Shown here: positions 44,195 to 53,635 of the stretch, piece by piece
Numbering within the stretch: position 1 is the stretch's first letter
How the letters are laid out: every line of letters begins with the position of its first letter
Position numbers and translations under genes: made by a program
The notes under the pieces: generated by a model
The model's database searches: none
Seen by the model: the letters and a program-made list of their open reading frames with translations, nothing else
Told to the model about the DNA's origin: nothing
DNA from: Eubacterium sp.
GTDB lineage: Bacteria; Bacillota; Clostridia; Lachnospirales; Lachnospiraceae
NCBI GenBank assembly: GCA_017430325.1
Contig: JAFRNE010000007.1
Span: forward strand, 124,001-188,000
Reading direction: 5' to 3'
Length of the DNA: 64,000 bases

Positions 44195-46033
44195 TTATTT
44201 AACAGCTTCCTTTATGAACCGTGATACCTTGACAGGCTTGTCGGATATCTTTGCCGGCGCATAAATGTAAAGCTTATTTTTTGTTCTTGTCATAGCAACG
44301 TAAAACATCCTTCGTTCCTCTTCAAGTGCTGAAGGAGTCTTACTTCTTCTGTGAGGGATCTCACCCTCCACACAGTCTATTATATGGACCTCTTCAAATT
44401 CAAGACCCTTTGCACTATGCATAGTCATCAGCTGAACCGCAGGTTTTGAGGCGTCATTTTCTCTCTTCTTCTTTTCCTCAAGAAGGAGCTTTCTTTCCTC
44501 CTCAGCATAACCAAACAGCTCTGCATGGGTCTCAAAGTTTTTAGCAATACTCTGAAACTCGTCAATTATATCAAATAACTCTTCTTTATCAAGATTTCTT
44601 TCTTCACAGTATTTGATGACATATTCATCAAACCCCACCATCTTCCTGATATAGCTGACAGCCGCATATGGCTCAAGCTTCTTTATGGATTCAAGCTGAT
44701 TCCTGAGAAGCATAAGATTTGTCTGCAGATAATCTCTGTCAGCAGTCTGTCTTATAAGCTCGTGGATATTAACTCTTTCCGAGGTAAGAAGATTTCTCGG
44801 TACATATCTTACAGGCTTATTCATGATCGAAAGAAATCTCTTTCTGGATATATCACCTGCTGCAAAGGCCAGATAATCCATGATAATCTTGACCATCTGA
44901 TTGCTGAAGATATCCGGCACACTATCTCTTGCAATGTAAGGGATATTATATTCTATCAGCTTATAAATAAGTCTTCTCGGACTTCTGTTGGTCCTGTAAA
45001 GAACGGATATCTCGTCAGGGCTCAGTCCTTTATCGAGAGCTTCCTGAATCCTTTTCACGATAAGGAGGTTTTCGGTAGTTGTATTTTTTACCTCTTGTAT
45101 GAGTACAGTACCGGATTCACCGGATGCACTGCAAAGCTCCTTATCATATCTCTTTTTGTTATTTTTGATAATCCTGCTTGAAAGCGCCGTAACATCCTTC
45201 GGACATCTGTAATTGGTACGAAGGGTTACTATCTCAGCCTCCTGATACTGCTTTCTAAAGGAAAGCATGATATCTGGTCTTGCTCCTCTGAAGCCATAGA
45301 TAGACTGATCATCATCGCCTACCACAAAAAGGTTATTAAGGGGCGCCGCCAGCAGCTTCACTATTTCATACTGAAGCATATTTGTATCCTGGAATTCATC
45401 AATCATGATATAAGGATACATATATCTTATTCGTTCTAAAATATCAGGACGTTCCTTAAGAAGCTTATAGGTCTGACTCATCATATCATCAAAATCGATA
45501 AGTCCCCTGCGCTGCTTCTCCGATTTAAAACGCGAATATATCTCTCTGAACTGATTTTCCGGAAGATCATGACTGTAATAATTCTCGATATCTATCATAT
45601 CACAGTCGACCAGTTCTATCTGATGTATGATGCTTGTGATAAGCTCCTCACCGTATTCCTGCTCCTTATTAGTTGCAGAAAGCAGCTCACGTATCATATC
45701 TCTTCTGGCCTCTTCAGACAGTATCGAGCTGTTATCATAGCCGTAAGCAGTCTTAAGTATCCAGAAAAAGAAGGAATGAAAGGTTCCAAAACGCACTTCT
45801 ACATTATCAGCAGAACTTCTTTCACGGAATCTTTCCTTCATGGATTCGGCAGCGGCTCTGGTAAAGGTGATCACAAGTATTCTGGACTGAGGTACATTAT
45901 AATTCTCAGTCAGATTTATGATCCTCTCAACGATGACCGTTGTTTTACCTGATCCCGGTGTGCCGAGAACCAGCAGCGGTCCCTTATTCCACGCTATAGC
46001 CTTTTTCTGATCCGAATCAAAGCTTTTTACCAT
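44195..46033 (-). CDS. UvrD/PcrA-like superfamily 1 DNA helicase
   Basis: An ATP-dependent 3'-5' helicase of 612 residues. Motifs in order: FDSDQKKAI (Q), GTPGSGKTTVIVER (I), FTRAAAESMKERF (Ia), DEFQDTN (II), GDDDQSIYGFRGARPD (III), LRTNYRCP (IV), MTMHSAKGLEFEEVHI (V) and FYVAMTRTKNKLYIY (VI). It is shorter than PcrA and lacks the C-terminal Tudor-like extension that contacts RNA polymerase. I start at the ATG at 46033 with GGGGG close upstream; the TTG one codon earlier is less likely. It sits before the MBOAT gene with 15 bases between. Confidence 0.93.
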   Translation of the reverse strand: MVKSFDSDQKKAIAWNKGPLLVLGTPGSGKTTVIVERIINLTENYNVPQSRILVITFTRAAAESMKERFRERSSADNVEVRFGTFHSFFFWILKTAYGYDNSSILSEEARRDMIRELLSATNKEQEYGEELITSIIHQIELVDCDMIDIENYYSHDLPENQFREIYSRFKSEKQRRGLIDFDDMMSQTYKLLKERPDILERIRYMYPYIMIDEFQDTNMLQYEIVKLLAAPLNNLFVVGDDDQSIYGFRGARPDIMLSFRKQYQEAEIVTLRTNYRCPKDVTALSSRIIKNNKKRYDKELCSASGESGTVLIQEVKNTTTENLLIVKRIQEALDKGLSPDEISVLYRTNRSPRRLIYKLIEYNIPYIARDSVPDIFSNQMVKIIMDYLAFAAGDISRKRFLSIMNKPVRYVPRNLLTSERVNIHELIRQTADRDYLQTNLMLLRNQLESIKKLEPYAAVSYIRKMVGFDEYVIKYCEERNLDKEELFDIIDEFQSIAKNFETHAELFGYAEEERKLLLEEKKKRENDASKPAVQLMTMHSAKGLEFEEVHIIDCVEGEIPHRRSKTPSALEEERRMFYVAMTRTKNKLYIYAPAKISDKPVKVSRFIKEAVK

Positions 46034-46063
46034 CAAATCCCCCTGATATCCTGTTTCTAAAAG

Positions 46064-46095
46064 ACTAAAATGCCATCTTGCGATGACATTTTAGT
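46064..46095. terminator. Long hairpin after the SEC-C gene
   Basis: ACTAAAATG pairs perfectly with CATTTTAGT, one mismatch, then CATC with GATG around a TTGC loop. It lies 12 bases after the SEC-C stop. On the minus strand the descending arm contains TTTTAGTCTTTT, a weak U-tract, so it may terminate or shield the 3' end. Confidence 0.6.
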
Positions 46096-46107
46096 AATGT
46101 GCTAATA

Positions 46108-46608
46108 TTACATACCACAGCACTTTTTATATTTCTTACCACTTCCGCATGGACATGGATCGTTTCTGCCAACCTTTGGTGGCTTGATAACTGTATGAGA
46201 AGACTTCTCAAGCTTATAAAGCTCACTTCTCTTCTCTTCTGAAAGAAGATTATCCCACTGTGGAAGCTCATAAAGCCACTGAGCGTTGCAGCCAACCATG
46301 TTCATGTAAAGCTTTTCCTTGTCATAACCAAGGTTTACAACTGAATCCTCAGTTACATCATCAAGCTTATTGCTAAGTGTAAGGCTGTCATCGATACCGT
46401 CAAGGAAACCAACCATAGTCTCGATGTCTGTATCATATTTATCAGCAAGCTCCTTAATAGTACCGCTGACGATCTCATCAGGGTTTGCAAGAAGCTCCTC
46501 GTAGATACTCTTTTCTTTGTTAAAATACTTAAGCCAGAATTCCTTTCCTTCAGGTGTTCTGTCATCTAATCCGTAGGCATGATCACGCCAATCCTTAAGT
46601 AAACTCAT
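46108..46608 (-). CDS. SEC-C zinc-motif protein
   Basis: A 166-residue soluble protein whose C-terminus is a SEC-C metal-binding motif ([19 protein letters not shown]), like the end of SecA. The rest is helical and acidic with no other domain I can name. SEC-C tails bind zinc and often contact ribosomes or SecB; the role of this stand-alone version is unknown. AGGAG lies 9 bases upstream of the ATG. It has its own promoter. Confidence 0.88.
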   Translation of the reverse strand: MSLLKDWRDHAYGLDDRTPEGKEFWLKYFNKEKSIYEELLANPDEIVSGTIKELADKYDTDIETMVGFLDGIDDSLTLSNKLDDVTEDSVVNLGYDKEKLYMNMVGCNAQWLYELPQWDNLLSEEKRSELYKLEKSSHTVIKPPKVGRNDPCPCGSGKKYKKCCGM

Positions 46609-46686
46609 AACTATAATCTCCTGTATTTTTTATTATGTCAAAGCCAGTAAAACACATGGCTCTATACACGTTATTTCCAAATAAGG

Positions 46687-46715
46687 ATTATAACAAAATC
46701 ATTTTGTCACTGCAA
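46687..46715 (-). promoter_or_regulatory. Promoter of the SEC-C gene
   Basis: Minus strand TTGCAG (46710-46715), 17-base spacer, perfect TATAAT (46687-46692). The -35 is weak (3 of 6), the -10 exact. Confidence 0.6.
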
Positions 46716-46723
46716 GTTTAATT

Positions 46724-47998
46724 TTACTCATATCTTAAGGCATCGATAGGATTCAGGTTAGCCGCCTTGATTGACGGAATGAGTCCGAAAATGATACCTA
46801 TAAGCATCGAAAATACAACCGAAATGATGATCGCAGGTATACTTATGGCAACAGGAACAAGTGCAACCTTGCTGATAAAGTACGCAAGACCTATTCCGGC
46901 GCCTACACCTATGATACCACCAAGACTCGTAAGAACTGCAGCTTCTGTCAGGAACTGACCGAGAACTGCTCTCTTTCTTGCACCCAGAGCCTTTTTAAGA
47001 CCAATCTCTCTGGTTCTCTCGGTAACTGATACAAGCATGATATTCATTACGCCTATACCACCGACGATAAGCGAGATACTTGCGATCCAGATAAGCTGCT
47101 GGCTGGTCGTATTTGAAAGATCCTGGAGAGCCTTAACCTTCTCCATGGTATTTGCCTTCTTGTATTTTACAGTACTCTCATCAGTTCCGGTGCTCTTTTT
47201 CGTGATGCGTTCATTGAGGTAGTCCTCAACATTTTTACCGGCTTTTGACATACCTTCTGTAGAATCAGCCTTTACTATAACCTGATAAGGCTGGTCATAC
47301 GAGAAAATGATAGGCCATGCAGTATCCGGTATAATTATATATCCGGCAACATCCGAATCATGATAAGTATACCATTCTTCGATTGAATTGATCACAGGCT
47401 CAAAAGTATCATCCTGATCAACAACACCTACAACTATGAAAGGTGTGCCCATGATCTCAAGGGTTTTGTCAACCGGATCTTCACCCTCAAAGAGAGTTTT
47501 AGCGGCAACTGAATCAATGATGCAGACATTCTTTCTTCCGCTGAAATCTGTCGGAATAAACTTTCTTCCGGAGGTGATCAGATAGTTGTAAATATCAAGA
47601 TATGAATTATCACAGCCGATGAATTTTACACCATCAATTGTATGATCCTTATAATATGCAGCACTATATGAGGATGCCTCGTGATATATCGCAATATCCT
47701 TAACATTGTCCAGCTCCTTCATAGCGTTAAGCATATCTCCATCAATGATCGGAATTCCTTCCATGCTCACGTATCCATCCGCCGGACTAATATCCATACC
47801 GCCCATATTTAATTTGACATCGATAAGATTGTTGCCTGAGCCGACCAGGTTTTCTTTGATCTGCTCATTGGTTCCTTTTATGGTTGATACGATTGCAATG
47901 ATCGCAGCTATACCTATAATGATACCAAGCATAGTCAGCAAGGAACGAAGCTTGTGTCCGAATATGCCCTGAAATGATAGTCTTATATTCTCAAACAT
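46724..47998 (-). CDS. MacB-type ABC transporter permease (FtsX-like)
   Basis: The membrane subunit of a mechanotransmission-type ABC system. The N-terminal helix with [19 protein letters not shown] is the MacB/FtsX entry motif, then a large extracytoplasmic domain (about 45-285), and three C-terminal helices with [25 protein letters not shown] and the final [15 protein letters not shown]. Length of 424 is typical for Gram-positive members. It is the last of four co-directional genes with the ATPase and two adaptors. Likely substrates of such systems include peptides and antibiotics, but none is indicated here. AGGAGG precedes the ATG. Confidence 0.93.
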   Translation of the reverse strand: [424 protein letters not shown]

Positions 47999-48010
47999 CT
48001 TTCCTTCCTC

Positions 48011-49459
48011 CTAGTATTCCATATCATCATAACCTTCTACGTTGATACATTTCTTTCCCTCTGTAACATCTTTGCCGTAAGGGAAAGCTATATAATCATT
48101 CATAGTGAGACCACTTTTTATTTCAACTGCATAACTGTAAACAACCTTGCCGGTTTTAACATATCTTTTCTTAAGACGACCGTTTTCATTAACCATTACA
48201 TAACTGTTACCATTCTCTTCTCTTACATATGGAAGTGGTATATACAGCTTATCGTTATTTGCGTTAGGATCGTAATATCCGCCACCGTTTCCTTCACCAA
48301 GGGTAACCTGTACCCAGAAACCTGACTGAAGGTCATCACATGGTTCATCAATGATAATAGTCATTGGATAAGAAGATGCAGTTTCATTTCCACCATAATA
48401 TCCGTAGTTTTCCGAAGGTATATTTTCAATCGCAGAAACTTTACCGGTATACGAATTACCTGTTTCATATGAATATATTGAAACCGGATCTCCTATATTT
48501 ATTTTATCAAGCTTCCATTCACTGATATTAACCTCTGTCTTGAGTCCTGATGCAGATGAAACAACGATAACCGGCTGACCTGTCGAGATAGCTTCCTCGG
48601 AAATATCAACTGTTCTGACGATACCGTTTGTCTCTGCGTAAACACAGCCGGCAGCAAGCTTCTTTTCTTCCTTCTGAATCTTGATCTCATAGATCTCGAT
48701 ACTATTTTTCATGCTTGTGATAGACTCTTCCTTGGTACGGATCATAGTCTTAAGAGTTTCTCTGTCATATACGATCTCAAAAGGTTCATCCGGATCCATA
48801 GGATCATCCGAATTATCCGGATCAAATGGCATATCATTATCTGTAAGACCGTTTTGATCAACAGGGCCGTTCGGATCGTTTATATTACTTCCCGGAGGAG
48901 GTCCAAAGCTTCCGTCAGGATACATTACCCAGTCAGGATGCTCCTTAAATATCTTTTCAGCATCTCCCGGAGTACCCTTCTCAGTTGTCTGCTCAGTGGA
49001 TGCTTCGGTCGTAAGCTCAGTAGTCTCTTCAGTTGTTGACGCCTCGGTTGTCATATCTTCAAGCGGCGTCATATTTTTAAGCTTCTCAAGCTCTCTCTGG
49101 GCAACAATAAGATCTGTCTTATATACCTCGAGCTGAGCATACATCTTTTCAATCTGAAGCTCCTGGGCTGTCATATCATATGTAAGAAGCTTATCTCCGA
49201 CGCTTACTTTCTGACCCGGCTCTACATTAACCTCTGAAATGATACTGTTGAAATCAATATAGACCTTCTGGTCACCCGACTCAGAAACACTTCCGTCAAG
49301 TGTATCTCCACTTTCCCAATAACCGGTATTGAGAAACATTACATTTGTACATTTAACAGGATTTGAATTCTTCCTGTGATCTTTATATATCTTTACACCG
49401 ACGATAGTTCCCGCAACTATAACCGCAAGAACTATTAAAGTGATGATCAGCTTTTTCAT
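48011..49459 (-). CDS. HlyD/MacA-like adaptor 2, with low-complexity hairpin insert
   Basis: A 482-residue membrane-anchored adaptor (helix about 3-21). The first barrel-sandwich half is VYIDFNSIISEVNVEPGQKV, then a coiled-coil hairpin from about 110 to 270 and the returning lipoyl half GCVYAETNGIVRTVDI. The tip of the hairpin carries an insert of about 90 residues: a Thr/Glu-rich run, then a Pro/Asp/Asn-rich stretch with WVMYPDGSFGPPPG. The start shares one base with the ATPase stop, with GGAGGTGATG upstream. A second adaptor is encoded just before the ATPase. Which of the two contacts the permease is not known. Confidence 0.9.
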   Translation of the reverse strand: MKKLIITLIVLAVIVAGTIVGVKIYKDHRKNSNPVKCTNVMFLNTGYWESGDTLDGSVSESGDQKVYIDFNSIISEVNVEPGQKVSVGDKLLTYDMTAQELQIEKMYAQLEVYKTDLIVAQRELEKLKNMTPLEDMTTEASTTEETTELTTEASTEQTTEKGTPGDAEKIFKEHPDWVMYPDGSFGPPPGSNINDPNGPVDQNGLTDNDMPFDPDNSDDPMDPDEPFEIVYDRETLKTMIRTKEESITSMKNSIEIYEIKIQKEEKKLAAGCVYAETNGIVRTVDISEEAISTGQPVIVVSSASGLKTEVNISEWKLDKINIGDPVSIYSYETGNSYTGKVSAIENIPSENYGYYGGNETASSYPMTIIIDEPCDDLQSGFWVQVTLGEGNGGGYYDPNANNDKLYIPLPYVREENGNSYVMVNENGRLKKRYVKTGKVVYSYAVEIKSGLTMNDYIAFPYGKDVTEGKKCINVEGYDDMEY

Positions 49460-50271
49460 TACTCATCACCTCCATCATCAGATACAGCTTCAGCAATCTC
49501 TTCATCGATAGTCTTATCATCGTCAGGTTCATGATCATAAGAAATGTTTTCAGTATTATTTACAGATTCCTCAAGCTGTGCGATACGCTTATTCTCGTTC
49601 ATTTCATCGCTGGTTATGCGACCGTCAAATATAGTAATGATCCTGTCGGCATATTCAGCTATCTCTTTTGCATGAGTGATCATGATGATAGTTACACCAT
49701 CATTGTGAAGCTTTTCAAAGAGCCCCATGACCTGCAGACCCGACTTTGAGTCGAGGGCACCTGTAGGCTCATCAGCAAGAAGTATTTTCGGAGAATTCAC
49801 CATTGCTCTTGCTATCGCAACTCTCTGCTTCTGACCACCTGAAAGCTGTGTTGGCTTAAAGCTTATTCTGTCAGAAAGATCCACATTGGCAAGAGCTTCC
49901 TTACACTTCTCCTTACGTATTTTCCTCGGAACCTTAGCATATTGAAGAGGCAGTTCGACATTCTGGAGAGCTGACTGTCTTGGCAGGAGGTTGAAATTCT
50001 GAAATACAAAGCCTATGCTCTTATTTCTAACTACAGAAAGCTCTTTATCCTTCATGCCTGCAACTTCAACCTCATCAAGGACATAGCTTCCTTCTGTAGG
50101 CTTGTCGAGGCAGCCGATTATATTCATTAAAGTTGATTTACCGGAACCTGAAGGTCCCATGATGGCTACATATTCACCCTCTTCGATATCGAGATTGATA
50201 TCATGAAGGACAGGGACATCCATTTTGCCCTGAATATAGCTTTTATTGATATTTTCTAAATGAAGGAGCAT
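49459..50271 (-). CDS. MacB/LolD-type ABC transporter ATP-binding protein
   Basis: The cytoplasmic motor of the exporter. Walker A GPSGSGKSTLMN (about 38-49), Q-loop FVFQNFNLLPRQSAL, signature LSGGQKQRVAIARA, Walker B LLADEPTGALD and the switch His in ITHAKEIAEYAD are all intact. The C-terminus has an acidic extension of about 40 residues (NTENISYDHEPDDDKTIDEE). GGAGGTGAG precedes the ATG, which starts one base after the adaptor 1 stop. Confidence 0.96.
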   Translation of the reverse strand: MLLHLENINKSYIQGKMDVPVLHDINLDIEEGEYVAIMGPSGSGKSTLMNIIGCLDKPTEGSYVLDEVEVAGMKDKELSVVRNKSIGFVFQNFNLLPRQSALQNVELPLQYAKVPRKIRKEKCKEALANVDLSDRISFKPTQLSGGQKQRVAIARAMVNSPKILLADEPTGALDSKSGLQVMGLFEKLHNDGVTIIMITHAKEIAEYADRIITIFDGRITSDEMNENKRIAQLEESVNNTENISYDHEPDDDKTIDEEIAEAVSDDGGDE

Positions 50272-51792
50272 TTACTCACCTCCATTCATGTCATCAGACA
50301 TGTTTTCGTCAGCGTTTTCATTATTTGCTCCGTCTGTTGGAAGATTTTCTCCGTCAACAGGCTGATTTTCGTTCTGACCACCGTTTTCAGGGATATCATA
50401 ATCGTAGGAAATACTTCCATCAGGCATCATGATGCCGCCGTCCTGTGAACCGTCTTCAGGTACGCCATAACTTCCATCAGGCAGCATAATACCATCTTCA
50501 TTGTACATGCCGCTATCGTCGTACATGCCATTTTCATCATACATACCGTTTTCAGGCATCATACCATCATACATGCCGTCCATATCATCGTTGTCCATCT
50601 GATCGATTATGTCTTCGTAGTTAGTTGTAGTCTTTGAACCTTCTACGATCGTATCATCAGGGAAAGCTATATAATCGTCTTCAGCAAGACCGCTTGTAAC
50701 TTCATAGGTGTCAAGGTTTTCATCATATTCGCCGACGCTAACCTTTCTCTTCTCTATCTTCTTATCCTTGTCACGAACCCAGAGATAGTAATCACTTCCG
50801 TCAATAACAAAATAATATGAAGGGATATTCAGGCCTTCCTTAAGCTCGCCCTGACCATAATCAATTTCAATATAAAGATGCTGTCCAAGCATGAGTCCGT
50901 CAAATGAGTCAATATTAACGTAGAAGGTATATTTTGAAGCGCTTTCTCCGCCTCCGCCCATACCTCCGTAATAATAGTAGTCAGAATTATTATTCTGCTG
51001 AGGCTCTAGATCAATCTTGCCGATAGTTCCCTTCCAGGTCTGATTCTCATCAACTCTTGAACGGATAAGCACAGGCATTCCTGTAACAATATCGTAAATA
51101 TTAGTTTCTGTGACAGTTCCCTTGATCCTGTAATCTCCGTCAGCCATGATAGTGATAAATGAATTATCACCGCCCATATCATAATTATTGTTTGAAGAAT
51201 TGCCTTTGTTGATCTTCTTGATCGTTCCGCTCATTGGAGAGTAAACTATTGCGGACTCAATTGATTCCTTCTGTCTCTCTATTTCAAGCTCTTTTGTTGA
51301 TTTTTCGTATTCTTCCTGTTTGATCTCAACCTGGATATTGTTTATCTGGCTGTTATAGCCAAGCCTATCCTCTTCAGGAGCCTTATCTCGCTGTTCAACA
51401 AGGTCATTGATCCTTTCATAATCGCTGGAAATCGAATTCTTGATATTTTCAAGCTCAAGCTCCATTTCCTGAAGGTCGAGCTTCATATCATCTGTGTCAT
51501 AAGAGAAAAGCTGGTCGCCTTCCTTAACCTTATCACCAACGCTTACAAATATTTCCTTAACTTTCTTTGAATCGTCCTTGTCTACATTCTTAGTCTCCTG
51601 AGATTCAACAATACCCATATATCTGTTGGAAAGCCCCGTTCCATGCCCCGTGATAGATGAAACGGACTCGACATAGACCAGCCTGCCATCCTCCGATTTG
51701 TCCTTTTTCAAAAACCGCTTAACAAAAAATATACCGGCTGCAACAAGTATAGCCAGTACAATAAATATAACGATAAGCTTTCCCTTCTTCAT
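50272..51792 (-). CDS. HlyD/MacA-like adaptor 1, with acidic Met/Gly/Tyr-rich tail
   Basis: The first gene of the exporter operon. A membrane helix (about 6-25 from the chosen start) is followed by a barrel-sandwich half (VKEIFVSVGDKVKEGDQLF), a coiled-coil hairpin (about 105-190) and the returning half. The last 105 residues are low-complexity and acidic, with repeats like ENGMYDENGMYDDSGMY and two PDGS motifs (MLPDGSYGV and MMPDGSISY). I start at the ATG at 51792, with AAGGAG 8 bases upstream; a longer frame to 51858 has no site. The motif PDGS also occurs in adaptor 2. Confidence 0.9.
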   Translation of the reverse strand: MKKGKLIVIFIVLAILVAAGIFFVKRFLKKDKSEDGRLVYVESVSSITGHGTGLSNRYMGIVESQETKNVDKDDSKKVKEIFVSVGDKVKEGDQLFSYDTDDMKLDLQEMELELENIKNSISSDYERINDLVEQRDKAPEEDRLGYNSQINNIQVEIKQEEYEKSTKELEIERQKESIESAIVYSPMSGTIKKINKGNSSNNNYDMGGDNSFITIMADGDYRIKGTVTETNIYDIVTGMPVLIRSRVDENQTWKGTIGKIDLEPQQNNNSDYYYYGGMGGGGESASKYTFYVNIDSFDGLMLGQHLYIEIDYGQGELKEGLNIPSYYFVIDGSDYYLWVRDKDKKIEKRKVSVGEYDENLDTYEVTSGLAEDDYIAFPDDTIVEGSKTTTNYEDIIDQMDNDDMDGMYDGMMPENGMYDENGMYDDSGMYNEDGIMLPDGSYGVPEDGSQDGGIMMPDGSISYDYDIPENGGQNENQPVDGENLPTDGANNENADENMSDDMNGGE

Positions 51793-51909
51793 TTTTACTC
51801 TCCTTTCACGTCGATCCTCATTTTGGGATCCGAACTTCACCAAATAACAGTTTACCATTAATCCAACAGAAAATGAATTATCATAATATATATTTTTAAT
51901 TAAGATTTA

Positions 51910-51935
51910 ATGAACATGAAAAAAAACATGTTCAT
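51910..51935. repeat. Perfect inverted repeat upstream of the exporter operon
   Basis: ATGAACATG and CATGTTCAT are separated by eight A. The repeat is about 118 bases upstream of the adaptor 1 start, in a 190-base AT-rich gap. It could be an operator for the exporter. No strong promoter match was found near it. Confidence 0.6.
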
Positions 51936-51962
51936 AAACAATAATTTATGGATAGCGACCAG

Positions 51963-52000
51963 CAAAAAAGCTCCCGACTGAATTAATCAGTCAGAAGCTT
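51963..52000 (-). terminator. Intrinsic terminator overlapping the end of rsfS
   Basis: AGCTTCTGACTGA pairs with TCAGTCGGGAGCT (two mismatches) around TTAAT, followed on the minus strand by TTTTTTG. The ascending arm lies within the last codons of rsfS. Confidence 0.88.
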
Positions 52001-52321
52001 TGCATCACGCCAGGTATGATCAAGATTATAAAACTCTCTCATCTCGCTTGAAAAGATATGAACTATGATGTCACTGTAATCAAGAAGTATCCAGCCGCCT
52101 TCAGCTCTTCCTTCTCTTTCTCTCATAGGCATATCATTGTCTCTGCAGATTTCTTCGACTGCATCACATATTGCCTGAAGCTGATTCTTGTTCGAACCGC
52201 TTGCGATAACAAAAGCGTCGCACATCGGAGAAATACCGCTTACATCGAGATTCTTGATATTATAGCCTTTTCTGTCTTCAATTGCTTTATTAATAAGCTT
52301 TACCTTATCTATCAGTTTCAT
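51983..52321 (-). CDS. rsfS: Ribosomal silencing factor RsfS (Iojap)
   Basis: RsfS binds ribosomal protein L14 and blocks subunit joining under nutrient limitation. Signatures are KNLDVSGISPMCDAFVIASG, SNKNQLQAICDAVEE and GRAEGGWILLDYSDIIVHIF. The length from the ATG at 52321 is 112 residues, normal. That ATG has AAGGGG 8 bases upstream; an in-frame start at 52342 does not. It follows yqeK as in most Firmicutes. Confidence 0.95.
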   Translation of the reverse strand: MKLIDKVKLINKAIEDRKGYNIKNLDVSGISPMCDAFVIASGSNKNQLQAICDAVEEICRDNDMPMREREGRAEGGWILLDYSDIIVHIFSSEMREFYNLDHTWRDAKLLTD

Positions 52322-52359
52322 TTTTATCCCCTTTATAAACACTGATTATATATTACATA

Positions 52360-52935
52360 TTACTGTTTGTTTCTGAGCTTCAGATAATATTTATAGGTTT
52401 CCTCAGTCATCTCGTCTATTATATCAGTCTTACCATCAAGATATTCGAGTGTATTTTTAAGGATATGAAGCACAGTCGCATCTATATCCACAAAAGCTTC
52501 TTTTCTTATCTGAGGAAGCTCAAATATGACTTTTCTGTTTGGCTCGATATAATCGGCAACAAATATGATCTTATCCATCAGAGTCATTGCAGGACGGCCT
52601 GTTGTATGGTAGGTGATGGCATCAAGTATTTCCTCGTCACTGACACCGTATTTTTCACGTGCATAATAAGCTCCAAGCTTACCGTGAAGAAGATCCGGAT
52701 TGGCTCGCTCGAAGTCATTGATCGGCAGCTTGAACTTCTCGCATTTTTTCAGCTTATCCTCTGTAGGGAGGCATTTGGCATTATCATGTAGAAGTCCGGC
52801 AATACGCGCCTTCTGAATATCAGCCTTATATCTCATGGCAAGGCAGGCAGCAGTATATTCAACACCGAAAGAATGAATAAGTCTCTTCTCGGTCAGCTTA
52901 CCTTTAAGTTTATCTATCATATCATTTCTGTCCAT
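52360..52935 (-). CDS. yqeK: YqeK-type HD-domain hydrolase
   Basis: YqeK proteins are symmetrical Ap4A hydrolases with an HD metal site. HSFGVEYTAACLAMRY, GLLHDNAKCL (the HD motif), LHGKLGAYYAREKYG, AITYHTTGRPAMTLMDKIIFVADYIEPNR are present. The start overlaps the nadD stop in a TAATG arrangement, so translation is coupled. Confidence 0.94.
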   Translation of the reverse strand: MDRNDMIDKLKGKLTEKRLIHSFGVEYTAACLAMRYKADIQKARIAGLLHDNAKCLPTEDKLKKCEKFKLPINDFERANPDLLHGKLGAYYAREKYGVSDEEILDAITYHTTGRPAMTLMDKIIFVADYIEPNRKVIFELPQIRKEAFVDIDATVLHILKNTLEYLDGKTDIIDEMTEETYKYYLKLRNKQ

Positions 52936-53564
52936 TATACTTCTGCTCCCTGTAAATACAGTCCCTTTTCTTTTATGTATCCATATACGGATGCCGGAAC
53001 CAAATTGCTTATATCCTTACCTTCTAATACACTTTTTCTGATAGATGAGGATGAAATATTCTTTGCATCACAGCTTAAGAATTCAATCTTAACATCCTTA
53101 TACTTTTCAATATAACTCTGTTTTATCTCTTCAAGACCGGTCTTATCCACATCGTCTCTGATGGCGGCCAGGAATGTCATGCTTCTGAAAAGATTTCTGA
53201 TCTCGCGCCAGTAATAAAGATTCTTAAGTGAATCTCCACCGATAATGAAATAGTATTTATTTCTGACATGGTTCTCCCGGTCGACCTTCTTAAGCTCTCT
53301 GATGGTATCAATGGTATAAGTTATACCACCACGCTTAAGCTCGATGTCCGAAGGTTCAAGTCCCTCTATACCGTCGATGGCCAGTTCGATCATCCGGTAT
53401 CTATCCTCATCAGATATAGAAGCATCCTTCTTATAATAGGTATCTGAATTCGGCATGATAAGAACCTTATCCAGCTTATATTCAGTTAAAGCAGTTCTTG
53501 CCAGTAGCACATGTCCGTTGTGGATCGGATTGAAGGAACCACCGAGTATACCTATCTTCTGCAT
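52935..53564 (-). CDS. nadD: Nicotinate-nucleotide adenylyltransferase
   Basis: NadD makes deamido-NAD from nicotinate mononucleotide; the product is the substrate of NadE, encoded at 21310-23259. The nucleotidyl-transferase motif GGSFNPIHNGHVLLA is at 8-22 and ISSSSIRKSV near 178. The length of 209 is normal. GGAG precedes the ATG. Confidence 0.96.
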   Translation of the reverse strand: MQKIGILGGSFNPIHNGHVLLARTALTEYKLDKVLIMPNSDTYYKKDASISDEDRYRMIELAIDGIEGLEPSDIELKRGGITYTIDTIRELKKVDRENHVRNKYYFIIGGDSLKNLYYWREIRNLFRSMTFLAAIRDDVDKTGLEEIKQSYIEKYKDVKIEFLSCDAKNISSSSIRKSVLEGKDISNLVPASVYGYIKEKGLYLQGAEV

Positions 53565-53635
53565 AAATACGCTCCGTTTTGATGCTTAACGCACATATAT
53601 CAATTGTATCTTTTGTGCTAAATAATATGTTTATC

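Noticed and set aside
48000..51800. Gram-negative type tripartite efflux (MacAB-TolC)
   Set aside because: The organism looks Gram-positive and no outer-membrane partner is present; the adaptors are single-helix membrane-anchored forms as in YknX-like systems.
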